Positions 8,814 through 17,410 of a DNA stretch of 64,000 nt are shown here, in pieces. The DNA lies in NCBI RefSeq assembly GCF_003217515.1, contig NZ_QJSX01000001.1, positions 186,001-250,000 on the forward strand, in the 5' to 3' direction. Origin of the DNA: Deinococcus yavapaiensis KR-236 (GTDB taxonomy: Bacteria; Deinococcota; Deinococci; Deinococcales; Deinococcaceae). Made by a program: the position numbers and the translations under genes. The notes under the pieces are model-generated. The model did no database searches. It had not been told where the DNA came from and saw only the letters and a list, made by a program, of their open reading frames with translations. Numbering within the stretch: position 1 is the first letter of the stretch; each line of letters begins with the position of its first letter.

Positions 8814-9998
8814 ATGACCAATGTTCTCCAGCGCTTGCTGAACTCGAGGCCCGCCGCAATCGGCGTGGAACTCGGAACCAGCGCTATCAAGATTGTGGCG
8901 CTCAAGCCCGGCTCGCCGCCACAATTAACGCACGCCGTCATGCTGCCCACTCCAGTTGGAGCGATGCGCGACGGCCTTGTCGTGGAACCCGCCCGCGTGG
9001 CCGCCGAGCTCAAGACGGCGCTGTCGAAATACGGAATCGCGGCGAAGTACGCCGTGACCGCCGTGCCCAACCAAAGCGCCGTGACCCGCAACATCCTCGT
9101 GCCGAGGATGGATCGTAAGGACCTCGACGAAGCCATCAAGTGGGAAGCCGAGCGCTACTTGCCGTACCCCATCGACGACGTGACGCTCGATTACGACCTG
9201 CTCGACGATCCCACGACCCTTCCCGAGGAGCAGTCGATGGAAGTCGTCGTGGCCGCCGCTCCGACCGAGGCGATCGCCCGTCAAATCGAGGTCTTGCGCC
9301 TCGCGGGCCTCGAGCCCGCCGTCATCGACCTCAAGCCGTTCGCGGCGCTGCGCTCGTTGAGACCCCAGCCGCACGGCACCGGCTCCAAGGTCGACCTGTC
9401 CAACACCCAGTCGACGAAGCACGACCCAGCAAGCGAAGTGGCGCTGCTGCTCGAAATCGGCGCCTCAAGCAGCGTCCTCACCTTGACGCGCGGCGACCGC
9501 CTCTTGATCACCCGTAACATCGCCATCGCCGCCGACGACTTCACGACCGCCTTGCAACGGGCGTTCGATTTGGACTTCAACGCCGCCGAGGACGTCAAGA
9601 TCGGTTACGCTACCGCCACGACGCCCACCGAGGACGAGGAGGACTTGCTGAACTTCGACCTGTCGCGCGAGCAGTACAGCCCGGCGCGCGTCTTCGACGT
9701 CATTCGGCCGGTGCTCGGCGACCTCATCACCGAAATTCGACGGTCGCTGGAGTTCTACCGCGTCCAAGCGGGCGACCTCGTCGTCGACCGCACGTACCTC
9801 GCGGGCGGCGGCGCGAAGTTGCGTGGACTCGCGGCCGCGATCGGCGACGCGCTGGGCTTTCGCGTGGAAGTGGTTTCGCCTTGGAAGCACGTTGCCATCG
9901 ACGAGTCGCGGTTCGACATGGGCTTTTTGCACAACAACGCGCCGGAGTTCACCGTGCCGCTGGGCCTCGCGCTGCGAGGGGTGAGTAATTTTGATTAA
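8814..9998 (+). CDS. pilM: Type IV pilus assembly protein PilM
   Basis: 394 residues of the FtsA/actin-like ATPase fold. AAIGVELGTSAIKIVALK at residues 14-31 is the phosphate-1 loop. The adenosine-binding end has YLAGGGAKLRGLAAAIGDALG (about residues 327-347). PilM sits in the cytoplasm as a ring below the pilus machine and binds the N-terminal tail of PilN. A Shine-Dalgarno GGGAGGAG precedes the ATG. It is the first gene of a tightly packed operon; its stop overlaps pilN by 8 bp. Confidence 0.95.
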   Translation: MTNVLQRLLNSRPAAIGVELGTSAIKIVALKPGSPPQLTHAVMLPTPVGAMRDGLVVEPARVAAELKTALSKYGIAAKYAVTAVPNQSAVTRNILVPRMDRKDLDEAIKWEAERYLPYPIDDVTLDYDLLDDPTTLPEEQSMEVVVAAAPTEAIARQIEVLRLAGLEPAVIDLKPFAALRSLRPQPHGTGSKVDLSNTQSTKHDPASEVALLLEIGASSSVLTLTRGDRLLITRNIAIAADDFTTALQRAFDLDFNAAEDVKIGYATATTPTEDEEDLLNFDLSREQYSPARVFDVIRPVLGDLITEIRRSLEFYRVQAGDLVVDRTYLAGGGAKLRGLAAAIGDALGFRVEVVSPWKHVAIDESRFDMGFLHNNAPEFTVPLGLALRGVSNFD

Positions 9999-10749
9999 CA
10001 TCAACCTGCTCCCGAAGAACCTCCGTCGTTCGACGGGACCGGACGGGTGGCGAATCGCCGCAGGCACGGTCGCGGCGGTCGCCTTGGTCACGATGGGCGT
10101 TTTGCAGTACAGCGTGCAAAATCGCCTCAACGGCATCAACAAGGACATCGCCGAAGCGCAAAGCGAGCTCGCCGTGCGCGCCAACGACGTACGCGAACGC
10201 AACGAGTTGCAAGCGCGCAAGACCGAGTTGCAAGCGGTCGCGGGCGTCGCGCAGACGCTCGAATCGGGGCGTACGTCGTGGAGCGCCGACCTCGCACGCT
10301 TCGTTCGGCAGTTGCCGACTTCGAACACTCCTATCATCGCCTTGACGAACGTCAGCATGCGGATGCCGCAGCTCGCGGCGGCGCCCGGCGGAGCCAACGC
10401 CCCGTACGACGGTAAAGCCGTGACGAAAGAGCTGGTGCTGAGCGGACTCGCCCGTTCGAGCGACGCACTCGTGCGTCTCGTGAACACCTTCGAGAACGCG
10501 CCGGAATTCGGCGTGCAATTCCAAAACGCGGCCCGCGACCCCAACACCGGTGAATACACCTTCGCGGTCACGGTCGGCATGATCGGTGACAAGCCCAAGC
10601 CCGCCTTGACGGCCGCGGCATCCGAGAACGGAGCGGTGGGTACGACCGAAAGCTCTGCAAGCGGCACGACGACCTCGGGAACGACCGCCCCGAGCGCGCC
10701 GCCCGCGCCTTCCACGTCGAGCCCGAACTCCAACGGAGGCAATCCATGA
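9991..10749 (+). CDS. pilN: Type IV pilus inner-membrane protein PilN
   Basis: 252 residues. The N-terminus ININLLPKNLR is the classic PilN motif that inserts into PilM. It is followed by one transmembrane helix (about residues 22-42), a coiled coil, and a periplasmic ferredoxin-like domain (about 100-205). The last 40 residues are Ser/Thr/Pro/Gly-rich, an extension not typical of proteobacterial PilN. The start is TTG, fixed by GAGGGGTGAG 8 nt upstream and by the conserved N-terminus. It overlaps pilO by 4 bp. Confidence 0.93.
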   Translation: MININLLPKNLRRSTGPDGWRIAAGTVAAVALVTMGVLQYSVQNRLNGINKDIAEAQSELAVRANDVRERNELQARKTELQAVAGVAQTLESGRTSWSADLARFVRQLPTSNTPIIALTNVSMRMPQLAAAPGGANAPYDGKAVTKELVLSGLARSSDALVRLVNTFENAPEFGVQFQNAARDPNTGEYTFAVTVGMIGDKPKPALTAAASENGAVGTTESSASGTTTSGTTAPSAPPAPSTSSPNSNGGNP

Positions 10750-11435
10750 CGACTCGTCGTGCCGAACTGAAAAATCCGCTGACGAACCTCAAGGGGCGAG
10801 ATATCTTCTTGCTGACCCTCGCTGGCCTCGTCTTGATCGGAATTTTGTGGTACTTCCTGCTATACAGCGCCCGACAAGCGGAAATCGACGCCGCGAACTC
10901 GCAACTCGACACGCTTCGCCCTCAAGTGGACGCGGCCCGACTCGCGAGCGCTCAGCTTCCGGGTCTTCGCCAGGAAGTCGCCGGGCTCGAAGTTCAGCGC
11001 GATACGTTGTTGCGCGCCTTGCCGCCCACGCCGCGCTTCGGGCAGGTGCTCGGCGAGATTCGCCAAAACGTCCTGGCGACGGGCGCCCAGCTCGACGGCA
11101 TCAGCCAGTCTTCGGGCGCCGCGGCAGGAGCGAACATTCCGGCGGGCGTGCAGCCCATCAACATCAGCCTCACGCTCGACGGCACCTTCGGCCAGTTGTT
11201 CGGCGTGCTGCGTTCTCTGGAGGCGATGAACCGCTTCTCGACGATCAACAACTTGGCGCTCAGCCTCGGCAAAGTCACCAGCTTCGATCCGCAAGTCGGC
11301 GGGCAGATCGGCGTGACCGTCTATACGTACAATCCCAACGCGCAAGGCGCGGCGCCCGCTCAACCTGGAGCGGCGCCCGCCCCGGGAGCGCCCGCGTCGG
11401 CGCCCCCCGCCCCGCCCGCCGGAGGTAATCCGTGA
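10746..11435 (+). CDS. pilO: Type IV pilus alignment protein PilO
   Basis: 229 residues: a cytoplasmic tail with NPLTNLKGRD, one transmembrane helix (about residues 20-40), a coiled coil (about 45-85) and a periplasmic ferredoxin-like domain with ISLTLDGTFGQLFGVLRSLE near residue 140. PilO pairs with PilN in the inner-membrane alignment complex that links the motor to the secretin. The C-terminal 30 residues are Ala/Pro-rich. ATG has GGAGG 8 nt upstream and overlaps pilN; its stop overlaps the next gene by 4 bp. Confidence 0.92.
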   Translation: MTTRRAELKNPLTNLKGRDIFLLTLAGLVLIGILWYFLLYSARQAEIDAANSQLDTLRPQVDAARLASAQLPGLRQEVAGLEVQRDTLLRALPPTPRFGQVLGEIRQNVLATGAQLDGISQSSGAAAGANIPAGVQPINISLTLDGTFGQLFGVLRSLEAMNRFSTINNLALSLGKVTSFDPQVGGQIGVTVYTYNPNAQGAAPAQPGAAPAPGAPASAPPAPPAGGNP

Positions 11436-13273
11436 AGAGCAACACCGAGCCTCGCCGCTTCAGGCTCACCCGTGAGATGAAGATCGCCTTGACGGGCGTG
11501 GCCCTCGTCGGGGCCGTCGGCGGTTGGTACACGTGGTCCGCGACGCGTCCCGTCGCGGCCCCCGACCAAACGGCCACGACTCCTTCGACCACGACTCCAT
11601 CACCGAGCGATGCGGGCACCGCGGCGCAAGACGGCACGGCGCCGAGTGGAGCGACGGCGGACACCTCGTCTCAAGACGCGGGCGGCGTCACCGTGACACG
11701 TCCGCAAGCCCCCGCGACCGTCGAGCAGATTCCGTTCCTCACAACGGAAGTCCCGAACGACGCCCCCGAGCAGGAAACGGCGAACACGGCGACGTCGGAG
11801 AGCGCGGCCGTTTCAGAAGATGCGCTGCCCAACCCGTTTCGCCCGTTCGAAGTCGCGAGCCAAGCGCCGACGAGCACGGCGAGTGCCAGCGCGCCCAGTG
11901 CCAGCACGGCCGCGCCCGCGCCGATCGCAACGGCAAGCGCGCCCATCGTAACAGCGAGCACGCCTCAAGTGGCGAGCAACACGTTGCCACTTCCGACGCT
12001 TCCCGGGCAAAGCGCCACCCCGAACGCCTCGAGCGTCGACCGTGTGCGCGCCGTGGCGGGAAGCGGGGTGACGGGCGCCTTGCCCGTGCCCGTCACCCCA
12101 CGTTCGAGCACTGTGACGAGCGCCTTGCCCGTACCGGTCACGCCGCGTTCGAGCGGAGCGATCGTCATTCGCCCGGGGCAGCCCACGGGATCGAGCTTCC
12201 CGAACGTCGTTTCTTCGACGCCCTTGCCGTCGGTGTCGTCGACGCCTTCGCCTTCCAAGCCGTCGACGACACCGACGAGCTCGACGGTGACGAAGACTCC
12301 GACGGCCAAGCCGGCCGTGACGAAAACGCCGACGACCAAGCCGACCGCGACCACATCTGCCACGGCGACGAATACGCCCGGCACGGCGACCAACACACCC
12401 GCGACGGTAGCGAGGATCACTCCTGTCACGCCTCGTCCCGGCGTGCCTATCGTGGTGGGGCGAGCGCCAACCAGCGGCACGCCCTTGCCCACGACCACTC
12501 CCTCGCGTCCGACCCGCCCGACCACCACCTCTTCGACCGGCACTTCCGCGAGCACGCCGACGGGAAGCTCGCCTTCCACGACGAGCACGGCCACGGCCAC
12601 GACCCCCGCGACGACGTCTCCTTCCGCTTCGACGGCTACGACGCCGCCCGCGACAACGACGACGCCAGCGGCGAGCGCAAGCGCTCGACCGGTCGTTCGG
12701 CCCCCGACGCCGTCCGTGCGTTCGCCATCGTCGCCCAACGTCGGCTTGGTCGCCGCCGCGACCCCGAGCGCGTCCGTGCCCGCCGCCACGCCGCCGACCT
12801 CACCGATCACCACTCCGATTACCACGCCGCCGACCGCGCCGACCAAGCCCGAGGCCACCACTACGCCTCCTGCAGAAGTTCCAGCGGTGATCGGCGCGTT
12901 GCAAACGCCGCCCGTCGCCCTCACGCCGGTCACGCCGACGAGTCCTTCGACGTCGAACCCCTCCGAGACGCCCACGCCGGTCAATCCGACCGGTGCCAGC
13001 ACCGATCCGACGACGGCAACCGATCCGACGGCGGCCGTGCCGCCGACATTGACGCCGCTCGAGTCCTACGTCGCCTCACGCGGCGTGACGTACGAAGCCG
13101 TCGTGCTCGGCCCGGTCAACACCGGCATATTCGCGACGAACGACGGCTACGTGGTCTTGGCGCTCGGTCAGACGCTGCCTGACAGCAGCATCGTGGTCAA
13201 GGACATCACGGCGACGAGCGTGACGCTTGCCCTCGGCTCCGACGAAACGATCCTCGAATTGCAGAAAAGGTGA
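11432..13273 (+). CDS. PilP/PilW-like pilus protein with very long low-complexity stalk
   Basis: 613 residues. The N-terminus has one transmembrane helix (about residues 14-31). About 480 residues (roughly 35-535) are a low-complexity stretch of Thr, Ser, Pro and Ala, with a repeated ALPVPVTPRSS unit near residues 216-240. Only the last 75 residues form a folded domain (GPVNTGIFATNDGYVVLALG, then ITATSVTLALG), a small beta domain like that of PilP, which docks the inner-membrane complex to the N-terminal domains of PilQ. In Thermus this operon slot holds pilW, so either name could apply. The stalk may span the thick multilayer envelope and is rich in possible O-glycosylation sites. GTG start with GGAGGT upstream. 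Confidence 0.75.
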   Translation: MKSNTEPRRFRLTREMKIALTGVALVGAVGGWYTWSATRPVAAPDQTATTPSTTTPSPSDAGTAAQDGTAPSGATADTSSQDAGGVTVTRPQAPATVEQIPFLTTEVPNDAPEQETANTATSESAAVSEDALPNPFRPFEVASQAPTSTASASAPSASTAAPAPIATASAPIVTASTPQVASNTLPLPTLPGQSATPNASSVDRVRAVAGSGVTGALPVPVTPRSSTVTSALPVPVTPRSSGAIVIRPGQPTGSSFPNVVSSTPLPSVSSTPSPSKPSTTPTSSTVTKTPTAKPAVTKTPTTKPTATTSATATNTPGTATNTPATVARITPVTPRPGVPIVVGRAPTSGTPLPTTTPSRPTRPTTTSSTGTSASTPTGSSPSTTSTATATTPATTSPSASTATTPPATTTTPAASASARPVVRPPTPSVRSPSSPNVGLVAAATPSASVPAATPPTSPITTPITTPPTAPTKPEATTTPPAEVPAVIGALQTPPVALTPVTPTSPSTSNPSETPTPVNPTGASTDPTTATDPTAAVPPTLTPLESYVASRGVTYEAVVLGPVNTGIFATNDGYVVLALGQTLPDSSIVVKDITATSVTLALGSDETILELQKR

Positions 13274-13275
13274 TT

Positions 13276-15540
13276 ATGATCAAACGAGCTTTGACTTTGA
13301 TGATGACGGCGGCCCTCGGCATGGCGAGTGCGCAAACGCTCACGGACGCCCGCCTCGTGAACGCGAACGTGAGCCTCGAGGTCGGCCAGCGGGCCATGCC
13401 CTTGTCGGTGACGCTCTCGGCGCTCGCGCGCTCGGCCGGGTACGACATCGTGTTCGACGTCAACGTCGACGCGCTGCCCAGCGCCAGCGGCCCCACCGCG
13501 CCCACCATGTTCAGCTTTCAGAACAAGCCGTTCAACGAAGTCTGGCCGCTGCTCATGGACGTGTACGGCCTGAACTACCGCATCGTGCAAGTGGGCGGCA
13601 AGGACGTGCTGCGCGTGTCCAACACGCCCTTGCAACGCGTGGTGGACCTGAAGAACGCGGCCGCGGCCGACGTCGAGGCGCGCCTCAAGAGCTTGCTGCC
13701 GAACGTTCGCGTCGTTTCGGATATCCGCACGAACAGCCTCATCGTGAGCGGCTCGAATCGTGATCTGACCGACCTCGACGGACTACTCACCGACCTCGAC
13801 CGTCCCGTCGCGCAAGCGCCCGTCACGCCCGCGCCGACACCGCCCGCCCCCGATCCCGTCGTGCAGAACACGGTAACGCTGCAAAACGCGCAAGCCGCCG
13901 AGGTCGAGGCGCGACTCAAAGCCTTGTTCCCGAACTTGCGAATCGTCTCGGACGTTCGGACGAACACGGTCTTCGTGAGCGCGACGGCCAAGGAGTTCGT
14001 AGACGTGAGCACGGTCGTCTCGCAACTCGACCGTCCCATCGCGCAAGCGCCCGTCACGCCCGCGCCGACACCGCCCGCCCCCGATCCCGTCGTGCAGAAC
14101 ACGGTAACGCTGCAAAACGCGCAAGCCGCCGAGGTCGAGGCGCGACTCAAAGCCTTGTTCCCGAACTTGCGAATCGTCTCGGACGTTCGGACGAACACGG
14201 TCTTCGTGAGCGCGACGGCCAAGGAGTTCGTGGACGTGAGCACGGTCGTCTCACAACTCGACCGCGCCGCACAGCAAGCCGCCACGCAAACGCCAGACCC
14301 GTCGGTGCAGCGCGTGTACACCGTGCAAAGCTCGTCGGACGACATCGCCGCCTTCTTGCGTACGACGTACCCGACGCTGGTCGTGACGCCCGTCGGCAAG
14401 ACCAATCAACTCGTGGTGAGCGGGCCTACGAGCGTCGTGAACACGGCGTTCGCGTTGCTGGGTCAAGTCGACCGTCCGCTGCCCGTTGCCGCCGTTGGTC
14501 CGGCTGTCGTGCAGCGCATCTTCACGCTTGCCAACGCTCAAGCGAGCGAGATCAAGGCGGTACTGGAGAACACGCTCGCGACGCGGTTGGACGACGCGGC
14601 GACGGGAAGCAGTACCGGCGCTGCCAACAATTCCGCCAACAACTCGGCGAACAATCAAGCTCCGACGACTCAAAGCGCTCAAGACGCGGCGAGCGCGGCC
14701 GCTTCTCAATCGGGCAGTGACGTCACGATCATCGCCGATCAGCGTACGAACACCCTCATCGTCCGCGGTACTCCCGAACAAGTCGCCCAAGTTGCCGAGC
14801 TCATTCCGGTGCTGGACGTCCGCGTGCCGCAGATCAACGTACAAATCCGCATCCAGGAGATCACGGAGGACGCCGCGCGTACCCTCGGCATCGATTGGTC
14901 GGCGGGCATCGGCAACTTCGTGACGAAGCTCGTGAGCGGCAACCTCACGGCGTTGTTCGACAACACCACGAACTTCGCGGGCCTCAACCTCGGCGCCACG
15001 CTGAAGGCGCTCGAGAATCAGCAGTTGTCCAAGAGTATCTACGACGGCAACGTCACGCTGCAAAGCGGCCAGCGTCGTCAAGGCAACGCGACGAGCGCGG
15101 AAAATGCCAGTGCCGGGGCCTCTGCCAGCATCAAGTCGGGCGGGCGCGTCGAAGTCAACATTCCCGGTGCGGCAGGCAACATCGTGCGGCAAATCGATTA
15201 CGGAGTCTTGCTCGACTTCCTCAATCCGCAAGTGTCGAACGACGGCACGATCACGATCGGGGTTCGCAGCAGCATCTCCAATCCCCAGACGGCTTTGACC
15301 GGAGGAAGCATTCCGAACATCTTGAGCTTCCTCAACCGCGAAGCGAGTACGACCGTGTCGTTCAAGAGCGGTCAGACCGTGCTGCTGGGCGGTTTGCTGA
15401 CCGACACCGAGAACACGACGACCAACGGCGTTCCCTTCTTGTCGTCCATTCCTTTGGTCGGCAGCTTGTTCAAGTCGGAGGACACTCGGAAGTCGAAGGC
15501 ACAACTGCTCATCGTCCTGACGGGCAACATCGTTCAGTAA
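13276..15540 (+). CDS. pilQ: Type IV pilus secretin PilQ
   Basis: About 754 residues. A signal peptide (residues 1-18, ending MASAQ) is followed by an STN-like domain and a series of about five small N-type ring domains sharing the pattern DVRTNTVFVSA. The C-terminal secretin barrel begins near residue 515 (INVQIRIQEITEDAARTLGIDW) and ends with VPFLSSIPLVGSLFK. It forms the outer-membrane pore for the pilus. ATG at 13276 is preferred because AAGGTGA precedes it; an in-frame GTG at 13270 overlaps the previous stop. Two of the ring domains are near-identical (see repeat). A hairpin follows the gene. Confidence 0.95.
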   Translation: MIKRALTLMMTAALGMASAQTLTDARLVNANVSLEVGQRAMPLSVTLSALARSAGYDIVFDVNVDALPSASGPTAPTMFSFQNKPFNEVWPLLMDVYGLNYRIVQVGGKDVLRVSNTPLQRVVDLKNAAAADVEARLKSLLPNVRVVSDIRTNSLIVSGSNRDLTDLDGLLTDLDRPVAQAPVTPAPTPPAPDPVVQNTVTLQNAQAAEVEARLKALFPNLRIVSDVRTNTVFVSATAKEFVDVSTVVSQLDRPIAQAPVTPAPTPPAPDPVVQNTVTLQNAQAAEVEARLKALFPNLRIVSDVRTNTVFVSATAKEFVDVSTVVSQLDRAAQQAATQTPDPSVQRVYTVQSSSDDIAAFLRTTYPTLVVTPVGKTNQLVVSGPTSVVNTAFALLGQVDRPLPVAAVGPAVVQRIFTLANAQASEIKAVLENTLATRLDDAATGSSTGAANNSANNSANNQAPTTQSAQDAASAAASQSGSDVTIIADQRTNTLIVRGTPEQVAQVAELIPVLDVRVPQINVQIRIQEITEDAARTLGIDWSAGIGNFVTKLVSGNLTALFDNTTNFAGLNLGATLKALENQQLSKSIYDGNVTLQSGQRRQGNATSAENASAGASASIKSGGRVEVNIPGAAGNIVRQIDYGVLLDFLNPQVSNDGTITIGVRSSISNPQTALTGGSIPNILSFLNREASTTVSFKSGQTVLLGGLLTDTENTTTNGVPFLSSIPLVGSLFKSEDTRKSKAQLLIVLTGNIVQ
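13801..14262 (+). repeat. 231-bp in-frame tandem duplication inside pilQ
   Basis: Copy 1 is 13801-14031 and copy 2 is 14032-14262. By eye they differ at three positions (GTC/ATC, GTA/GTG, TCG/TCA), so about 228 of 231 bases agree. Each copy encodes a 77-residue unit: a Pro-rich linker plus one secretin N-type domain. The other ring domains of the same protein are much more diverged, so this duplication is recent or kept uniform by gene conversion. Confidence 0.95.
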
Positions 15541-15552
15541 CGAAGAATGCGA

Positions 15553-15590
15553 GCGAAGGAGGCGGCCTTGAAGGCCGCCTCCTTCGCTTA
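15553..15590 (+). terminator. Hairpin terminator after pilQ
   Basis: A perfect 15-bp stem (GCGAAGGAGGCGGCC and complement) with loop TTGAA. The T-tract after it is poor (only TT then A), so termination may be partial. Confidence 0.7.
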
Positions 15591-15622
15591 GGCAAGCTGG
15601 GAGCGCGAGCGAAGCCCGATGC

Positions 15623-15628
15623 TAGATT
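15623..15628 (+). promoter_or_regulatory. -10 box of a leaderless aroC promoter
   Basis: TAGATT with TG one base upstream (extended -10), followed by 7 nt and the aroC ATG. No ribosome site is present. Confidence 0.6.
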
Positions 15629-15635
15629 TGCTTCG

Positions 15636-16784
15636 ATGAGGTTTCTGACCGCAGGCGAATCGCACGGACCGCAGCTCACGACGATCATCGAGGGGTTGCC
15701 TTCGAACTTGGAGCTCACGAAGGACGACATCGACCCTTGGCTGGCCAAGCGGCAAGGCGGATACGGACGCGGTCGCCGCATGGTGATCGAGCGCGACGAA
15801 GCGAACATCGTGTCGGGCGTTCGCGCGGGTCGCACGACGGGCGCTCCCGTGACGTTCGTGATCGAGAACCGCGATTGGCGCAACTGGACGGAGATCATGT
15901 CTCCCCTGCCGGGCGGCGAGCCGCGCAAGAAGGCCCTGACGGCCGCGCGGCCCGGCCACGCCGACTTGCCGGGCGGCATCAAGTATCGCCTGCGTGACTT
16001 GCGTGACGTGTTGGAGCGCGCGTCGGCCCGCGAGACTGCTTCGCGCGTGGCCGTTGGGGCCGTCGGCCTCAAGCTTTTGTCGGACCTCGGGGTGGAGGGC
16101 GTCGGGCACGTCGTGTCGCTCGGCGGGATCGAGTCGACGGTGCCTTTCGAGTGGTCGCGCGTCGCGGAAGTCGAGGACAGCGAGCTTCGCTGCCTCGACT
16201 TGGAGGCGAGCGGTCGCATGATCGAACGCATCGACGCCGCGAAGAAGGACGGCGACACGCTTGGCGGCGTGGTCGAGGTGCGCTTTCGCGGCCTGCCGGT
16301 GGGGCTTGGAAGCCACGTGCACTGGGATCGCAAGCTCGACGGACGTATCGCGGCCGCCGTGATGGGCATTCAGGCCATCAAGGGCGTGGAGATCGGCTTG
16401 GGCTTCGAGGCGGCGCGCCGTCCGGGCTCCGCGGTGCACGACCCGATCTTTTTGCGCGAACGTGGGTACGAACGTGACTCGAACGGCGCGGGCGGCTTGG
16501 AGGGCGGGATGACGAACGGCGAGGACCTCGTGGTGCGCGCGGCCATGAAACCGATCGCGACCCTCATGAAGCCGCTGCCGACCGTGGACGTCGCGACGCG
16601 TGAAGCGGCGGACGCGGCGCGCGAGCGCAGCGACACGACGGCGGTGCCCGCGGCGAGCGTCATCGTGCAGTGCGCCGTCGCGTGGGTGCTCGCGGACGCC
16701 ATGCTGGAGAAGTTCGGGGGCGATTCCATGGAGGAACTGCGCGAGCGGGTCGCTTCGGCGCACGCCTTCGCCCGGGCATATTGA
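15636..16784 (+). CDS. aroC: Chorismate synthase
   Basis: 382 residues. AroC converts 5-enolpyruvylshikimate-3-phosphate to chorismate with reduced FMN, the last shikimate-pathway step. Signatures are present: GESHGPQL at residue 7, RQGGYGRGRRM near residue 40, and the third signature RSDTTAVPAASVI near residue 334. The ATG lies 7 nt after TAGATT, so the mRNA is probably leaderless. It heads an aroC-aroK-aroB-aroQ cluster that follows the pilus operon; pilMNOPQ next to aroK-aroB is also known from proteobacteria. Confidence 0.96.
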   Translation: MRFLTAGESHGPQLTTIIEGLPSNLELTKDDIDPWLAKRQGGYGRGRRMVIERDEANIVSGVRAGRTTGAPVTFVIENRDWRNWTEIMSPLPGGEPRKKALTAARPGHADLPGGIKYRLRDLRDVLERASARETASRVAVGAVGLKLLSDLGVEGVGHVVSLGGIESTVPFEWSRVAEVEDSELRCLDLEASGRMIERIDAAKKDGDTLGGVVEVRFRGLPVGLGSHVHWDRKLDGRIAAAVMGIQAIKGVEIGLGFEAARRPGSAVHDPIFLRERGYERDSNGAGGLEGGMTNGEDLVVRAAMKPIATLMKPLPTVDVATREAADAARERSDTTAVPAASVIVQCAVAWVLADAMLEKFGGDSMEELRERVASAHAFARAY

Positions 16785-16852
16785 TGCTTCCGGAAGCCTT
16801 TCGGTCAGGAATCGAGGAGGCGTTGTTTGGTCTAGACTACTCGTCAAGTGAC

Positions 16853-17410
16853 ATGACGACGTCTCCCTCTTCTCTCATCGAACGGCCCGTGACATGGGTG
16901 GCCCTCGCGGGCTTCATGGGCACCGGGAAGAGCCGGATCGGCTGGGAGTTGTCGCGGGCGTTGGCTCTGCACTTCGTGGATACCGACAAGTTGATTTCAC
17001 GGGTGGCGGGAAAGTCGGTGCCGGAGATTTTCGACGAGGACGGCGAGGCGCAGTTTCGTGCGTACGAGCGCGAAGTCGTGCGGCGCGTGACGCGGCTCGA
17101 CTACGCGGTCGTGTCGCTCGGCGGTGGTACGTTCATCTCGCCCGAGAACCGGAAGTTGCTGCTCGCCCGAGGACCGGTCGTGGTGTTGTGGGCGAGCCCG
17201 GAGACGGTCTTACAGCGCACGAAGCGCACCGACCGTCCGCTCCTGAAAGCGCCCGAGCCGTTGGAGCGCATTCGCGGCTTGATGCAAGAGCGCGAAGGCG
17301 CGTACCGCGAAGGCACCATTCACGTGTCGTCCGACGATCGTCCCTCGGAGGACGTCGTGGCCGAGGTCGTCGACCGCCTTTGGACGTGGAGCGAGGATCA
17401 TGAGGATTGA
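16853..17410 (+). CDS. aroK: Shikimate kinase
   Basis: 185 residues. The P-loop is GFMGTGKS (residues 20-27). The shikimate-binding DTD appears as FVDTDKLI, and the glycine pocket as SLGGGTF. The adenine-binding lid has RTDRPLL. The enzyme phosphorylates shikimate with ATP. ATG at 16853 gives a normal N-terminus; an in-frame ATG at 16784 overlapping the aroC stop would add 23 residues and cannot be excluded. The 3' end overlaps aroB by 11 bp, so the two are coupled. Confidence 0.93.
   Translation: MTTSPSSLIERPVTWVALAGFMGTGKSRIGWELSRALALHFVDTDKLISRVAGKSVPEIFDEDGEAQFRAYEREVVRRVTRLDYAVVSLGGGTFISPENRKLLLARGPVVVLWASPETVLQRTKRTDRPLLKAPEPLERIRGLMQEREGAYREGTIHVSSDDRPSEDVVAEVVDRLWTWSEDHED

Noticed and set aside
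12060..12170. A repeat array or CRISPR-like structure in the pilus stalk gene
   Set aside because: Two copies of a coding repeat (ALPVPVTPRSS) in frame, with no regular spacers; this is protein low complexity.
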